A stretch of 64,000 nt of DNA from Aphis gossypii (lineage: Eukaryota; Arthropoda; Insecta; Hemiptera; Aphididae), in assembly GCF_020184175.1 (NCBI RefSeq), contig NC_065533.1, forward strand, positions 54,226,351 through 54,290,350, given 5' to 3'. Positions 1-14,002 of this stretch are shown here, in pieces. The translations under genes and the position numbers were made by a program. How positions within the stretch are numbered: position 1 is the first letter of the stretch; every line of letters starts with the position of its first letter. The notes under the pieces were generated by a model, which was given only the letters and a program-made list of their open reading frames with translations, did not search any database and was not told where the DNA came from.

Positions 1-561
1 CTATAAACACGGGTTTTTATAGTTTTTTTTTCATAAAAATTTCCGTCTCTATAGAATACCATGATTTACTGGGATTAAAACGGACATAATCGGTTGCCAG
101 CCTTTGTTCATTGTTCTATCTTAATTCTTCTGTCTATTGTCCTTGTTCGTCGCTCCTAAGTTTTCAAACACAGTACATCCTTTGAATCCTCACGTTGTCT
201 CGATAACTATGACCTCGATGTTTTCCTTCAATTATATTTTAGCGTTGGTGTTTACTAACTTTTACAGTATTCTTGATTCCATTTCTTCCGCACTGCAGAT
301 CATTACTACAGTAATATGGTTTTTTTTTGTATTCTAAAAATATAAAACTATTACCTACCTACTCTTTTCCACAGCTCCGTCTCAGATTTATTTTATTTTG
401 AAATAGCTTAAAGAAAATAAAACGCTAATGAGTTATATTATAGGTTATGTACGTGAATAAGACATATTATTTGTGTTTTTTTTTATTATTAAGTTAGTTG
501 ATAATATTTAAATTTAAAAAGTGTATTCTTGAGAATTGAGAATTCAATCTATTTTCACCAG

Positions 562-2057
562 GACCGGCTTTAAGCGGAACATTGGTAAACACAATTGGAT
601 TTGAATGGATGTTATTTGGAACGGCTATGTTGAATTTCTTGTATGCGCCACTTCTCTACTTCCTACGCAGCCCACCGACGAAAGAAGAAAAAAAAGTAAT
701 GTGTTCTGAAATATTAAATGATTAAATGAGCAAATAATATTCAATTTTTAGCTGTCGAAAAAAAATATGCATACTATGAATTTATAATAAATATATTCGT
801 ACCAACTGTTATTGCCTTCATCGCAATATGCTGTTTAAAAAAATATATTTATGTACAATATTATACTTTTAAATAGGTAAAATCTCCAGAGAATATTGAT
901 TATAAATGTATAATTGTTTTTTATAGATATTTTTAAGTTTCTAAATTAGACAAAAACATGAAAAAATACATTTTAATTGTAACATAACTCTGTATACAAA
1001 AGTATTATAAAGTAATTACAATTATTGTTGAAAGTATTTGAACAATTTTAGTATTGTAAAATTTCTTATACTTTGATAACATTCTCCAACAAAACAAGAC
1101 AAAATATTCGTAAATTGGAGTTTTTTGAACGTGTAACATAATATTAAATATTTTTTATTCCAGACTTTATTATTGCTATGAAATTACTTCAAAATGAATA
1201 ATAAATTGTATTTTTATAGCATTATATGTGTCAGAAGTAATATAATTTAAAAGAGTAAAAATCAATTATTATTTTTGTAAACTTTTTTTATTTATTAATT
1301 ATAAATACAAAAAAATAAATATTTTTCTAATAATCGTAGGTAAGTCGAAAAAATATTTTAAAACTTTACTAAAAATACTAAAAACAATTATATTAAACCT
1401 TTGTAAACGCTTTTAACTAACATAATAAAATATTATCTATATGTCTATTCGTGTTACATATTATTTTTTGATACTATTATCCATATTTTTATAAATTAAG
1501 GCATTTGACTGCTTTCAAATAACAAAAAACTTAATCATAAAAAACAATCAATACTTTTTATTCGGTAATCAGTAACTTTTACGTGTGCATTTTTGAATAA
1601 AAATATTATAATAATAATATTTTAATTAAAATTTTCATTCCTATATTTTTAAACGACATTAGACATTTAGATATTATTATTAATACTTTTTACCTAAATA
1701 GTAGGTATGTTATAACATTTTTTTTCCAAAATACTAACACGCCAATATTTTTAGAAATTATAAATTACCATAATTATTTATGTTTACACTTTAACCAAAA
1801 AAATTCAAACACAAAAAAAAATAATCATATTCTTAACATTAATATTATTTTTTAGGCGGCTTTCTATTTTGTTTTTTTTTTTTTTTTACTATTAACCACA
1901 TTTATATTTAACCTGCTGCAATCAGCAATAATAATATAGGTACACGACAATAATTTACTAATTGCATGTTATTTTATATATTTTTCAGTCTTTGGTCACC
2001 GGAGAAAAATCATCGGTGCGTTATATAACCTATCAAAACGAAGCTGAAGAAGAATAA
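562..2057 (+). CDS. Vmat: Vesicular monoamine transporter, 3' end only (last two coding exons)
   Basis: Coding exons are 562-695 and 1989-2057, joined in phase 0; the rest of the gene lies left of the window. The first exon (acceptor AG 560-561) encodes the end of an MFS 12-TM transporter: a Gly-Pro-rich turn, a last membrane helix around IGFEWMLFGTAMLNFLYAPL, then a cytosolic FLRSPPTKEEKK. The FLRSPP(A/T)KEEK stretch is characteristic of VMATs, which exchange protons for dopamine, serotonin, octopamine or histamine in synaptic vesicles. The last exon encodes a 22-residue acidic tail (SVRYITYQNEAEEE) ending in TAA 2055-2057. Such VMAT tails carry trafficking signals. A vesicular acetylcholine transporter is the alternative, but the FLRSPP..KEEK tail fits VMAT better. 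Family membership is fairly sure, the exact paralogue less so. Confidence 0.75.
696..1988 (+). other. Last intron of the VMAT gene
   Basis: The intron is bounded by gtaatg (696) and tttttcag (1981-1988). It is very AT-rich with long A and T runs, and I see no coding exon or recognisable mobile element in it. Confidence 0.65.
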
Positions 2058-2206
2058 CGTGCATTATTAGCTTCGTGATACATAACTAACGCTTGATAAA
2101 TTACGCTTTTTCATTTTTTTTCTCAGCAAACATACTTTAATAATTGAGATCATAGTGACGTTGTCAGCACGTCACCGTAACAAATATTATACAATACAGA
2201 GACTAC

Positions 2207-2212
2207 AATAAA
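2207..2212 (+). terminator. Candidate poly(A) signal of the VMAT gene
   Basis: AATAAA lies 150 nt past the VMAT stop codon in otherwise AT-rich sequence. Because such hexamers occur often by chance at this base composition, the assignment rests on being the first well-placed one after the stop. Confidence 0.4.
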
Positions 2213-5200
2213 CAGTTAATAGTTATATAATATAACTTATAATATAAAACACTTTACATTTACATTTCGGTGGTCTAATTCGAAAAGATATTAATCACAC
2301 TAAGTAATCACATTATACCTAGGCATATATAGCGGCTTTATTTATTTAATATTTATACATTATACATTTATACTTATATTCATAATCGAAATGGGCCACC
2401 GATATAACGAGACCCCATAACTGATCTTGTCCGTACTTGTATGAAAAAATACAAAAACAAATCATATACAAAAATTAAATACATAATAATATATAATATT
2501 ACCTATTATTATCAACAATAAAACTAAAATAACCGTTACGTGCACATTATCGTGTTATACATTCGATGACGAAACATACAATATACGATCGACTTTGCAA
2601 CTTATTGAACGTGGTTTAAAATATAAATAACACAATATATGATGAATATTTTCTTATACCTATATATTATATTATACTTAAATCGTATTATTATGCATAC
2701 GCATTTTATTGCTCACCATTTACATCATCATTGAGCATCAGAACATTTTGTTGATTAAGACTGTTTTATAATAATTTAAATAAATATATTAATCGTGTTT
2801 TCTTTATATATATAATAATAAAGTGTCAGACCAAACTAAACTATAATGTTACTTGTATTTATTTATCATGCACGAGAACCTACTTATATAGCACACATCT
2901 AATACCTATTGTAATATAATGATATGTAATATGTATAGTATTATAATTTTATTATGATCGCATCTAATTACTCGTAAATATTGTTTTCAGAGCAATATTA
3001 TTGAGAAAACAATAAAATACACTTAGTTCGTTACGGTATTGGCGATACATTAAGGAGTATAATATGACATGAATATAATATTATAATCGGGTGAACCAAT
3101 TATAAGTGTTACACAGGTATTCCGGTAAAATATTTTATAATCGACAATTTTCATCCAAAACAAATCTAATCAGAAACTTAATTCAAATTTAATCTAACTT
3201 GGCACATCAATCCCAGTGGCTCATCTTACTATTGTATTTCACCCAAAAAATTATAGGAGGAATTGCAACCAATTTAGTTGCAAGTATCGCATTTATTAAA
3301 ATAGTAGCAGGTGTAGGTATATCGAATGTACCTAATATGCAGGCCAATCCAGTCATCAGTGAAAAGGAAACAAATGAACCGCTTAAAATATTTTTTAACG
3401 CTATAGACTATAGTTTTCCGCACATAATCTGTTTATTTTTATAATGTATTTGGAGATTACGATAGCCTTTATCATTATCCCTGTTTACTATAATAATCTG
3501 CAAAATAATACAATTATTAACTAAAATATTTAAGTCCTTTTTGGTCCTCAAAATTCTTTTTTCACATTATGTCTGGATTATCATAAAATTTAATTGTCGA
3601 CCTCTACTATAGACATTCATTTGTGTGTATTATTATATATTTGATAAGTAACACTATAATAGTATGTAAACATTGTAAGTATAAACATAATTTTTACATA
3701 TGATTGAAAAATATGCATAAAATGTGTGGTATACGGTAGTACTAGTATCGGTAAGTATAGTATATGTGAATATTGTATAGAATTGTATAATACGAATATT
3801 TATATAGATACGGCTAAGAAAATATAAGAAGGCGGCTTGATTTGTCATTAAAAGTATAATTTCAATGGAAATGATTGAGCTCGTGTAGTTCAACATCAGA
3901 ACACATTTTAATAATTATATCTATATATTTTTTTTAAACTTGGTAACTTATTATGTCATACAAAGTCTGTCAGTGGTCAGTGTTAGTAATGGGCTACTAA
4001 AACTTACATTCCTGTTTAAATGTAGTAACACTTTATCAAAGGATACGATGTGAACTATGCAAGGTATAATACTCTAATGTATACGTATTACGTATATAAC
4101 TACATTTATTTTATATTTTTCATGGCATCGCATACTCATCCAATTATATTCGAGAGCTTTGGCCACCCCAACCTTCCATTCCTCTCACTACTATACTCGT
4201 CAAATTATAATATCCCTAACTTTTCCAAGTCGTACTTTATTCCATCCATCGTCTCTTTGTACGTCCTTAGTTGGTTTCCACTCGATCGCCGCTTTTATGT
4301 TCGCAGAGTTTAGCCTCCTTATCATATGCATATCCGACCATTGGATCATCTGTTCTTTCACAAAATTAATTATCTTCAGTACTCCTGTCGTCTACCGGAA
4401 ATTAGAGTTTTTTTTCTATATCAGCATCCCCATTTATTGGCATGAAAATATGCACAAAAAAGATATGCCGCAAATAATTCTCGGTATTTTGTTATTTAAA
4501 GACGTCTATTTTTAGATTAATTATGCGTAATCGAGTATTGACAGCCTCCGTGCTTTTGCTCCAATCGTTTGTTAAAGTCTATACTCCAATTATTTGTGAT
4601 TTGTGTATAACTTACCAACCTACCTGTACGATTACAATCGTTTGTAAAATTAAATTTATAATATGTAGCTAAAAAAATATATTTTTGAACCATTAATACA
4701 TATTTACTTATTATTTGCGTTCTAAATTAATTCACTTTAATGTCCTGTTTAAATGTTTAATATGTAGCATCATTTGTTTAAATTTACTGACAAAGACAAA
4801 TAATATAATACATAATATGTTTATGAAATTTAATAACTATGTATGTAAAATGTACATACATTTGCTTTTGAATATATCCATTAACTTTTCTTATTTCAAA
4901 GTTCAGCTTAAAATATATAAAATATTTATATATACACACACATTTATCATATATCTATAATTTATCACTGACAGACGGTGTCAGTATTCTTAAGAAAAAA
5001 AGTTTTTGTACATATTCAGACTTACATAAACATGTATCATACATGACATAACTCTACGTAGATACATCATAATTACGTTAAAATAATAAACTCGCGTAGA
5101 AATAAGAATTGATTTACATAGCAAATATATTAATATTAGTAACACAATTGAACATACAATTTTTTGCAACACAAATATAATAATTACCTATTCATTCATT

Positions 5201-8091
5201 TAAAAAAATATTAAAATATAATTTTATAAAATGTATTACACTATATTGTACTTTATTGTATTTTATTTATATTTATTTTGTTTTTTTTTTCTATAAAAGT
5301 AAATTTTTTCAATAAAAATACCCTATTTTAGTGTAAAAAACAAAGACGATTAATGTCATCTCACAAATCACAGACTTTTTCTACAAAAAAAAAAAAAAAA
5401 TGTTGTCAAAAATAATAAAATATTTTTGTCATAAAAATGTACTATGTATGGATTATTATAATTATAATTTTAAAGTAGAAATATTTATTGTAGGAAAAAT
5501 AATAGACAGGATGATATTATTATAATTATTTCGAAAACAATCTATTTTGCTAGGTAAAAAACAATTTTCAACGAATGTAAAAATAAAATAATAAAACATT
5601 CAATGGTTTTAATCGAAATGACAATTGTTATTGTTTGGCATTAATTATTTTTAAGCGATTTGACGTACCTATGTATTTATTAAATTTCTGCAGTGTACCT
5701 TTTTGTTGTCATTGAATTTTTGTAGCATGTATATAATATAATATTAAATACGAGATGGCAGTGCTATACTGATGGTAGGTATACATGCATATTAATAATG
5801 TCGTCATCACTGAATAACATAAATAACTAATAAATTCATTTATTATTTCTTCACCCCTGTACAAAAATACACCACCGCGAATATTATGTGCTTGCATATA
5901 ATGTCAGATGCGCGTTTCGGATGGCGCAAGTGCGGTTTATTGATCCTGCGTACTCTACACGATGATGCTGTGCTAAAACCTCGGCACGATGGAAAGCGTC
6001 TTTCGGCTTATCATACGCATAACTACCGCATCCGAATACAGTGCTCTAGTATAGTGGAATTATTATTGTTTCGGAAAAGTGTGAAATGTGAATTCCATAA
6101 TACCATATTTTAGTCACGTCGTCCGTACGCTATACATTAGAGATTAATTGCCAATTAATTCGAGCGTGTGATTTATATGTTCATTGATGTGCATGGTGCA
6201 GGAGGTAGGTGTAATTACGCTATTAACACTTGCTGATAATATTATTAACAATATCCACGAGATTATAATACAATTATGCGTACCGCGCGGTGCCATGAGA
6301 TAAATGTAATTAGAAAAATTAATTGGAATTCTATACGTTTATTTTGTGTGGCTTTAAGAACGCAGTTTCTTGTAAATTCGTCGTCATCGTAAAATTCTAA
6401 AAGTTTGCTCCAAAATATCTGTAAAAAAAAATTTATTGGTTCCTCTATATTATTATTATGTGTTTATACATGTGTATATAACATATTATATATTAACAAA
6501 TATTATTATTTAGTTGTAGGTACCTATACATAGTATACATATACGTTCTAATTTATTTATATTTATTTATGATTATTATAGGTATGTGATGTGATAAATA
6601 TTATTGTTTTTTTTTTTTTTACAAATTTCCCAAACTAAACTATTTATGTACTATTATATACTTACATGAAATCTGATCATCTAATAGATTAGTTCAATTA
6701 TTATTAGTTGCGTATAATACAAATCTACCAGTTTGTAAGGTCTGTTTTTTTGAAACATATTTAAAAGCTATAGAATATACTGTAAGTTTGTAAACTTTAT
6801 TCATTTTACCGATTTGATTTATATTTCCTTACTGTAAAATGTAAATTCATAAAAGTTATTATTACTTACAATTTAAACTTTTTATTTAAGTATTTATTTT
6901 GTAGATAACACATTTTTGAGGTTCTATAGGGAGTATTCTGTTATAACGTTATATAATATATAGATGCTATAGTGCTATACTATTATGTTATAACTCATTA
7001 TTTATTTAATTATTATAATTTATTATACTATTACGATGGTAATATAACAAATTGAGATAGTAATCAATTAATGTGTATTGATACATTGAATACAAAAACA
7101 AAATGAGACAATACCCCAAGTAATACCTATAACACAACTTAGTTATTTTCAAAAGCATTCGTATCACAACAGTGTGCCACTAACAAGGACGGCTGCAGAT
7201 GAGATCGATCTCTCTCCCCCTAAAGTTTACGTTGCCCACACAAACAATCCCGCGTGTTTTTAAATAAATATTTGATCTAATAATTTAATTATAGCTATAG
7301 TTTTTTAAATAAAAACATTTTTTTTTTAAGTGGATAAGTAAAAAGTATTCATTATAGTGCACTATACTGTACAGTGTAAAGCGTTACATCGTTATTGAAT
7401 AGGTAGATTACAATTGGGGTTATGTTAAATTTCAAAAATTGAATTGAATGATAAGTCATAGTAAAAAATAAAATTCTGTGTAAATAATCTAAATTTTGGA
7501 CAATCACGGGTACCAAATAATTATTTTAGTAAAAATTTAAAAATATATCTCTTCTTCTTGGATTATTTTAGTAAGTAATGAGAAATGTCTACTTCTGACC
7601 ATCATGCAAATTGAAAAGTATACAAATTAGATTCAATTCTCTACCAGAAACCTCCATCAAAGTGGAACATCAGAGTATTATTATTTCTACTAGAAAATGG
7701 TCTAGAAACACAAAACAATAGTAATAAAAATACACATCATCTATAAATCTAATACATTCATATTTCATAGTTCCACTCAAAATCTAAAATGTATATAAAT
7801 CTAAGAGAAATTTGACTATGATGGTACTAATATTTATTCGGTTTTTTATTTATTTTTATATATCTTTAAATACAACATTTCTAAATGATAATTTAACAGT
7901 AAGCACAACTAATAGATTTGGTACTTACCAAAAAATATTTAAAAAATGTTCAAAATAAAATATATATATATTATTTTAAGTATATTTAAATAAATAAATA
8001 TAAATGAGCACCTCTGCTGATCTATACACTGGATGATCCATAACTAACCACTAGTAGTGTTATTTATATATTTTATCAATTATATTTTCAG
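2213..8091. other. Intergenic or upstream region between VMAT and the sialyltransferase
   Basis: About 5.9 kb of AT-rich DNA with no convincing gene; the open frames here show no family motif. Two parts stand out: a decayed LINE 3' end at about 4.12-4.35 kb, and a less AT-rich stretch at 5.88-6.13 kb. The latter could be a promoter or untranslated first exon of the sialyltransferase, because that gene's first coding exon begins just after an apparent acceptor (AG 8090-8091), which implies an upstream non-coding exon. Confidence 0.5.
4120..4345 (-). mobile_element. Decayed LINE (non-LTR retrotransposon) 3' end
   Basis: Read on the minus strand, two frames give pieces resembling the C-terminal region of many LINE ORF2 proteins: RR..(GNQLRTYKETMDGIKYDLEKLG) followed, after a frameshift, by EEWKVGVAKALEY. 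This recalls the 'GRPKxRWxDxVxxDLxxLG ... RxxWRxxVxxAKTL' pattern. Stops and at least one frameshift interrupt it, so it is a fossil. Clade not determined. Confidence 0.5.
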
Positions 8092-8119
8092 ATAATTGCA
8101 ACACTTATATTTGATCAAA

Positions 8120-11100
8120 ATGCGTTCAGTTGCACTGACAGTATGGTTTTTTTTAAACGTTGTACTTTTGGGCATGTGCGGATACATTTATCTACTTTGG
8201 CTACAATATTGGCGTCACATAAGCGTCAAAAACCAACAAACTCAAGAATTGACCTACACACAACAACAGCCTTACGTCGAGTATTATGACGAAGGTGATT
8301 TCACAACCACTCATCAGAAAAACGGAAATCCATTAATGCGGATTAGTGAAGCTCTTCTAGACAAGACGGAAAAAATCAGGCAGGTAACATAAATGTTGTA
8401 TAAAATGTTATGGTATACGCATAGAAGCGTATTAAGAAGTTGGAACTATTTCGCAAATCTATCCCAAGTATAATTATTGTTTGTCAAATTAATTGCTGTA
8501 TGAAATCAGTTCCCTCGTTACACAAAAAAAATCCAAAATGTTTTGAGTTAATTTAAATTTGCAGGCTTGGCCTCAACTAGAGTAGTCAAGCAGCTTTGGT
8601 ACAAACACGCCTAAGCTATGTACCTATATGTAGTTATTAGTTTACCTATAATACATATTATATTTATGACATGTTTGAATAGTATTTATAAACATATGAG
8701 TATGAATGACAGAAAATATATCATATTATGATGGTTAATGATTAAGATGTACGAGAATCAATAAAGCAAAATCTGCAGGCACCTATACATTATATTTATA
8801 TTATTTATGTAAATCGATTTTACTGAAAAATAAAATTGTACGTACAGTAGATAAGCGATAATTTGAAATTTAATCGAAATACATTAAATAAATTACGAAA
8901 GCGGCAAATGGTAATTAATTTTAATACGTTTTCAATTAAATACATTTAAGTGTTTGAATTTAAATTATAGTTTTTAATTAAAAGGGCGCAGCAGTAACGT
9001 AACGAAATTAACTACTCTGAATGAACATAATATACATTTATTCACATGGACTTCCAGCATACACATTTTTAGACTACAGCATGTAGTAGTACACGAGAAG
9101 TGCAACAAATAATTTTACAAAAATAAATTTTAAAACTTTTATCAAATAGGATTGTTTTAAATGTTTAATGACTCTTATTTTAAATATTTCGAATTCCCAT
9201 TTGAAATTTATAGCAAATTTGCATGTCACCGTTCAGCCATGACACAGTATAGTAATATTAATTATTACCATTAATATATGAGTATTATAAAGCATTATAG
9301 CTATAGTATTAGTAGTTATTTTAGACTATCCCTGAATAAAATATTAATGTACCAAAAATATCTAAATTGAACTTATACAACACACGTTTTTGATATTATT
9401 TAGTTAAAGTGACGTACTTTTAACGTTATATTATAACTTTGTACGTCTTAAAATAATGAGATCTCAAATTAACTACCTATTTTAGAAGTTAGCAATAATT
9501 CTCAATTTTTGATATTTTAATTTTTAATGAATGATATTCATAACTTAAAAATTAATATATCATAAAATCCAATAAGAGAACACAGATTCTTACCTTTTAA
9601 TTTTTAAGTTTAATAATAGATGTTCAAATCAGTCTAATATTTTAAAGCTAACAAAATAACAACTTAAAATTGGTTCAACTGAACTCAAATTTGTTATATT
9701 ATAATTTGTAAGACAAAAACAACAAAATAAATGCGGATATGGGCATATGACGTCACCTAAAAATCTCGAAATCTAAAATTTGAATAAATAGCTCAAAACT
9801 TCAAAATAATTTTATCTTTCGTCGACAGTATAATATTTATTTCAAATTACATAACTTTTAAATATCTAAATTTATAAGAATCGTTATTTATGTGACTACA
9901 GAAAAATAAACCCGACATTGACATAGGTAATCGTGATATTACCGTTTTTAATTAACTTTTCGGGATTTTTCCATACACGTATACATCAATAAAATCTATA
10001 AGTCATAAACCTAAGTAATTTTATTACGTTATTTTTTTTTTAATTTCTTTTAAAAAAATGGGTAGACTCTAGATATAAAATATATAATAATATAATATAA
10101 CATAATACACATGTTGATTGAATAATCTACGGAGAAAATGTTCATGAAAAATGGATTACTGAAGACGATTTAAATTAAATTTATGTGAACATGACAATTT
10201 AATATCTCACATAAATACATAACCATTAGATTATTATTACTGGAACGATAGTTATCTGGATTATGAATAATTATTTTTTGTTTAAATTTTAATCTAAAAT
10301 AAACAATGGTCGTTAAAATATTAAACAGCTAAACCCATTATTTTTGTATTACACTTGTTAGACAATAACTCAGACTACCAAGAAACAATAGGTAACTATA
10401 ATATAGATTAAGACGTAAATATGCATAAAATATGCTCTCGACAGTATAAAAATTGTTATATATTTTCAAGCATCGCGTGTGTAAGTAATTAAACGTTTGT
10501 TATAGTCATATGTCTGAGTACAAGCAGTCTATAATATGGTTGTATTATATAATATTATAATATATTTATCGTGCGTGTATATATTCGTATAAATTACTGA
10601 CTTAATGTGTATATATTACAGGTTATTTAATTTCAAGAATAAAATTATTGCCCGTCTAAGGCAGGTAATAATGAAGGAGAGTAGCAATTACGGGTCCGTT
10701 AAAAACGAGAACCCTTACAATGTTCCGTATAGACCGCAAGCACCGAATAACGTCAAAAGCGACTGGACGTGCAATATGGCTTCTAGCGTGGAGAAATTTA
10801 GAACATTAGAAAAAAATGACATTGATCATTTGTTGACCGAAAATATTCCGGATGTACCACTGTTTGACGATAACGAAGTATTCGACACTTGTGCAATCAT
10901 ATCCAATGCGGCTACACTTCGCAATTCGAATCTCGGATATTTTATAGGTGAAAAATGCAACACATAACAAACATAATATGTATAGGTAGTATTAGGTGCA
11001 TATAGAATATAACAGGTTGTCTAATTTGATTTGTCATTGATAATTTTTATTCACACTCGTCTGCGTGAATGAATAATAATCGAGTGTATACCTATCAAAA

Positions 11101-14002
11101 TTGCGTGATGACTGATGAATACCAATACAGATAACAATAATATCGTATTATTGAAAGCATCCGTGCGAAGGCAATCCTAGAATAAAATTATGGGCAAATT
11201 TTTTTTATATAATAAACAGCCTTATACACGAGTATACTTTTAAAATTGTACTTATATAGAAAAACACATGTATAAATTTCAAAAAAAGGTAATTAAAGCG
11301 TATTTCAAATACTTATTTGAAAACAATCATTGATATATATTAACATATATATTTTTATATTTTAATATAGGTAATTTTTTGAGGTTAGAAATTATACGAG
11401 ATCATAGAAATTTATTGAAAATACTTAACAAATTTAACTCGAGTACCTACCATAACACAAGACTAATTATACAGTATAGAATACAATAATATAATTTATT
11501 CATTTGTTTATCTTTCAAAATAGTTTTTTTTTAATTTATCGTTTAATAATTAGTATCACATAATATGCATAGTAAAATGTAACGTATTTATTTATTTAAA
11601 ATATATAGAGACTATAAAAAGTATATAAAAGTTTGATTTTCGTGTTTTAGACCAACATGACTTGGTTTTGCGATTTAATAACGCTCCAACTAAAGGATAT
11701 GAAAAAGATGTTGGCTCAAAGACAACAATACGTATTTTAAACTCACAAGTTGTCACTAAACCACAATTTCAATTTGTATCATCACCATTATATAAGCGGC
11801 TCAAACTTTTGATGTGGGATCCATCAAATTACACATCGTCAATTAACGAAGTAATCAATCATTCATTAACAAGACTGTATAATATGTTTATAGTTAAATT
11901 AATCAATTTGTTCTTTGATTTAAATTTTTGTTTGTTTACTTATAGTGGATTAAGAGTCCTGAACATAACTTTATAAACAACTACATATCATTTAGAAAAT
12001 CTAATCCAAAATCAAACTTTCATGTTGTTCATCCTCAATATCTGTGGCGTTTATGGGATTACATACAAGATCATACTACTGCGCATATAAGACGCAATCC
12101 TCCATCCTCGGGATTTTTAGGTAAAATATTATAAATTATGTTTTATATATTATATAGTGAAGTTCACTTATATAGTAGACATGATATTAGTCGTAGAACT
12201 ATAAAATGTATTATACAATAACAGTTACACAATTTTTTTTTTACTTCACTGTAGAATTTGATGGTAATAATTTAAAAAAAAGTGTAGGTACTTTAAATAT
12301 TTTTTGAAATATTTAATAATTGATTTCTTAAGATGATTAAATTTATACTTTCCTTCCTGGATCATGTTTGGATTAAATATTCCAACCAAGTATGACAAAT
12401 TAATAATATATTTAAGTAAATAATGAGTTAACATTTAAAATACCTACTTAATAAATAAATACACTCCAAAGTATTTTGAATTAATATTCAAATATATATA
12501 TACATATATATATATATTATATATTAAAAAAAAATAATTTTCAAAGTAAGTATGTTTTCTACTATACATTTTCCAATGTGTAAATTCCTAAAATATTTCA
12601 AACATTCAAAAAATACATCGAAATCTTCGGTTCATTTAAATTTTAAAATCATACTAATATTTTTTAACAGTGTAATATATCATAAAGTACAACCAAATAA
12701 TAATACTAATTTAAAATGTAGATTTAATATTATTTTTTAGCCACAATGTTAAATGACGAATGATTACTTAAAAAGTATTTGGCCCCTAATATACTAAACA
12801 AATATTGGATAAAAGTATTCAGAATATATTATTTATTATATATATTATATGTTATTGATTTTAATACATCATTAAGTATACTTACAAAAGATAGTTATCA
12901 ATGCTTAACAAAATAATAATAGCTTATAATAAACTGAATAATCTGTATATACTATTTACAGTTCTAAACACTCAGTCTGATATTTTGGTTGAGACTTTGG
13001 CATGTTAAATTTATATACTTTGTATAAAATCTGAGGGGAAGCAAAACCGTCCGTAATTATGATACCTACACTACTTAAAACAGTAACTGATAATCTTATA
13101 ATCATATCTTATAATCATTATTACAATCACTCCTCATCATGTGTTACACGCCGTATCAGATATTATCGTTCATTTAGCTGTATCATAAATTAATATACAT
13201 TTTACAATTAAAAATTACACGAGCTTATATAAGTTTGAATAACTAAGAGTTTTTAATTTTTTTATACTTATATTTATATATATACATCTCGAATAAAAAC
13301 GTTTGGAGACCACTGGTCTAATATAAAAATATTACGAAATAATATAGGCGTATTTATTAAATAAACTTCTGATGTATCGTGTAGACTGTAGACTATCTTT
13401 CAAATAATATGTTTATTATAGAAACACAATAGCCTGCAATTAAATACCACATGTCTGGCAAAATCGCTAAATATATATACATTTTATACATACCTGAAAA
13501 CATATGATAGGTATATTTAGATGAAGTTTTAGTATAAAATCGTCAAATCCTTCAATTATACCAGTCTATGTAGGTATAAACTATACGTATAACAGTTATA
13601 AACCCGTGCAAAAATTTACGCTCATTACCGATATAATGCTGCAAACGTACAGGTACAACCTAACTATATACATGAAGCATTGAAAAATATATATTATATA
13701 TATATATATATCTATATATATGGATGTACTATATTATTTCGATTTTAATAGGATTAGCAATGCTGTTGCCGCGATGCACGGTCGTCAACATGTTCGAGTT
13801 CATACCGTCTGAAAGAATGACACACCGATGTCATTACTATCACGAAAAAGTCGACCTAACGTGCACATTTGGGATTTGGCACCCGCTGGCGGCCGAAAAA
13901 CTACTGATGCTGACAGCCAACACTATGCCCGATCAGACGGTATTCCACACAGGGTTCCTCTCCATCCCCGGTTATAAATCTCCGATTTGCACTTCGTTAT
14001 AG
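8120..14002 (+). CDS. SiaT: Beta-galactoside alpha-2,6-sialyltransferase (ST6Gal type, GT29), complete
   Basis: Exons 8120-8383, 10638-10947, 11651-11850, 11946-12120 and 13752-14002 sum to 1200 nt (399 aa plus TAG). The protein is a Golgi type II enzyme that would transfer sialic acid from CMP-Neu5Ac to terminal galactose. Residues 4-28 form the signal anchor; a stem follows to about residue 170. Sialylmotif L starts at Cys173 (CAIISNAATLRNSNLGYFID, then VLRFNNAPT). Motif S starts at Asn309 (NPPSSGFLG..) with the partner Cys325. Motif III is around CHYYHE (343-348), and motif VS is His360-x4-Glu365. All key residues are present. The ATG at 8120 (caaaATG) was chosen because it directly precedes the membrane anchor. 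The acceptor of exon 2 (AG 10636-10637) is the one that keeps frame; a nearby AG at 10620-10621 would not. Insects usually have a single sialyltransferase of this kind, as in Drosophila. Confidence 0.9.
13295..13315 (+). mobile_element. Possible right terminus of a hAT-type element inside a sialyltransferase intron
   Basis: The stretch ends in ACGTTTGGAGACCACTG, the reverse complement of a CAGTGGTCTCCAAACGT terminus like those of some hAT families. No matching left end or 8-bp duplication was found nearby, so this may be a solo end or chance. Confidence 0.3.

Noticed and set aside
4050..4515. Plus-strand frames of 87 and 118 aa
   Set aside because: They are antisense to LINE-like sequence on the minus strand and show no motif.
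13682..13722. (TA)n run, considered as a microsatellite or regulatory site
   Set aside because: Short AT dinucleotide runs occur throughout this AT-rich DNA; this one lies in an intron just before the last sialyltransferase exon and needs no special function.
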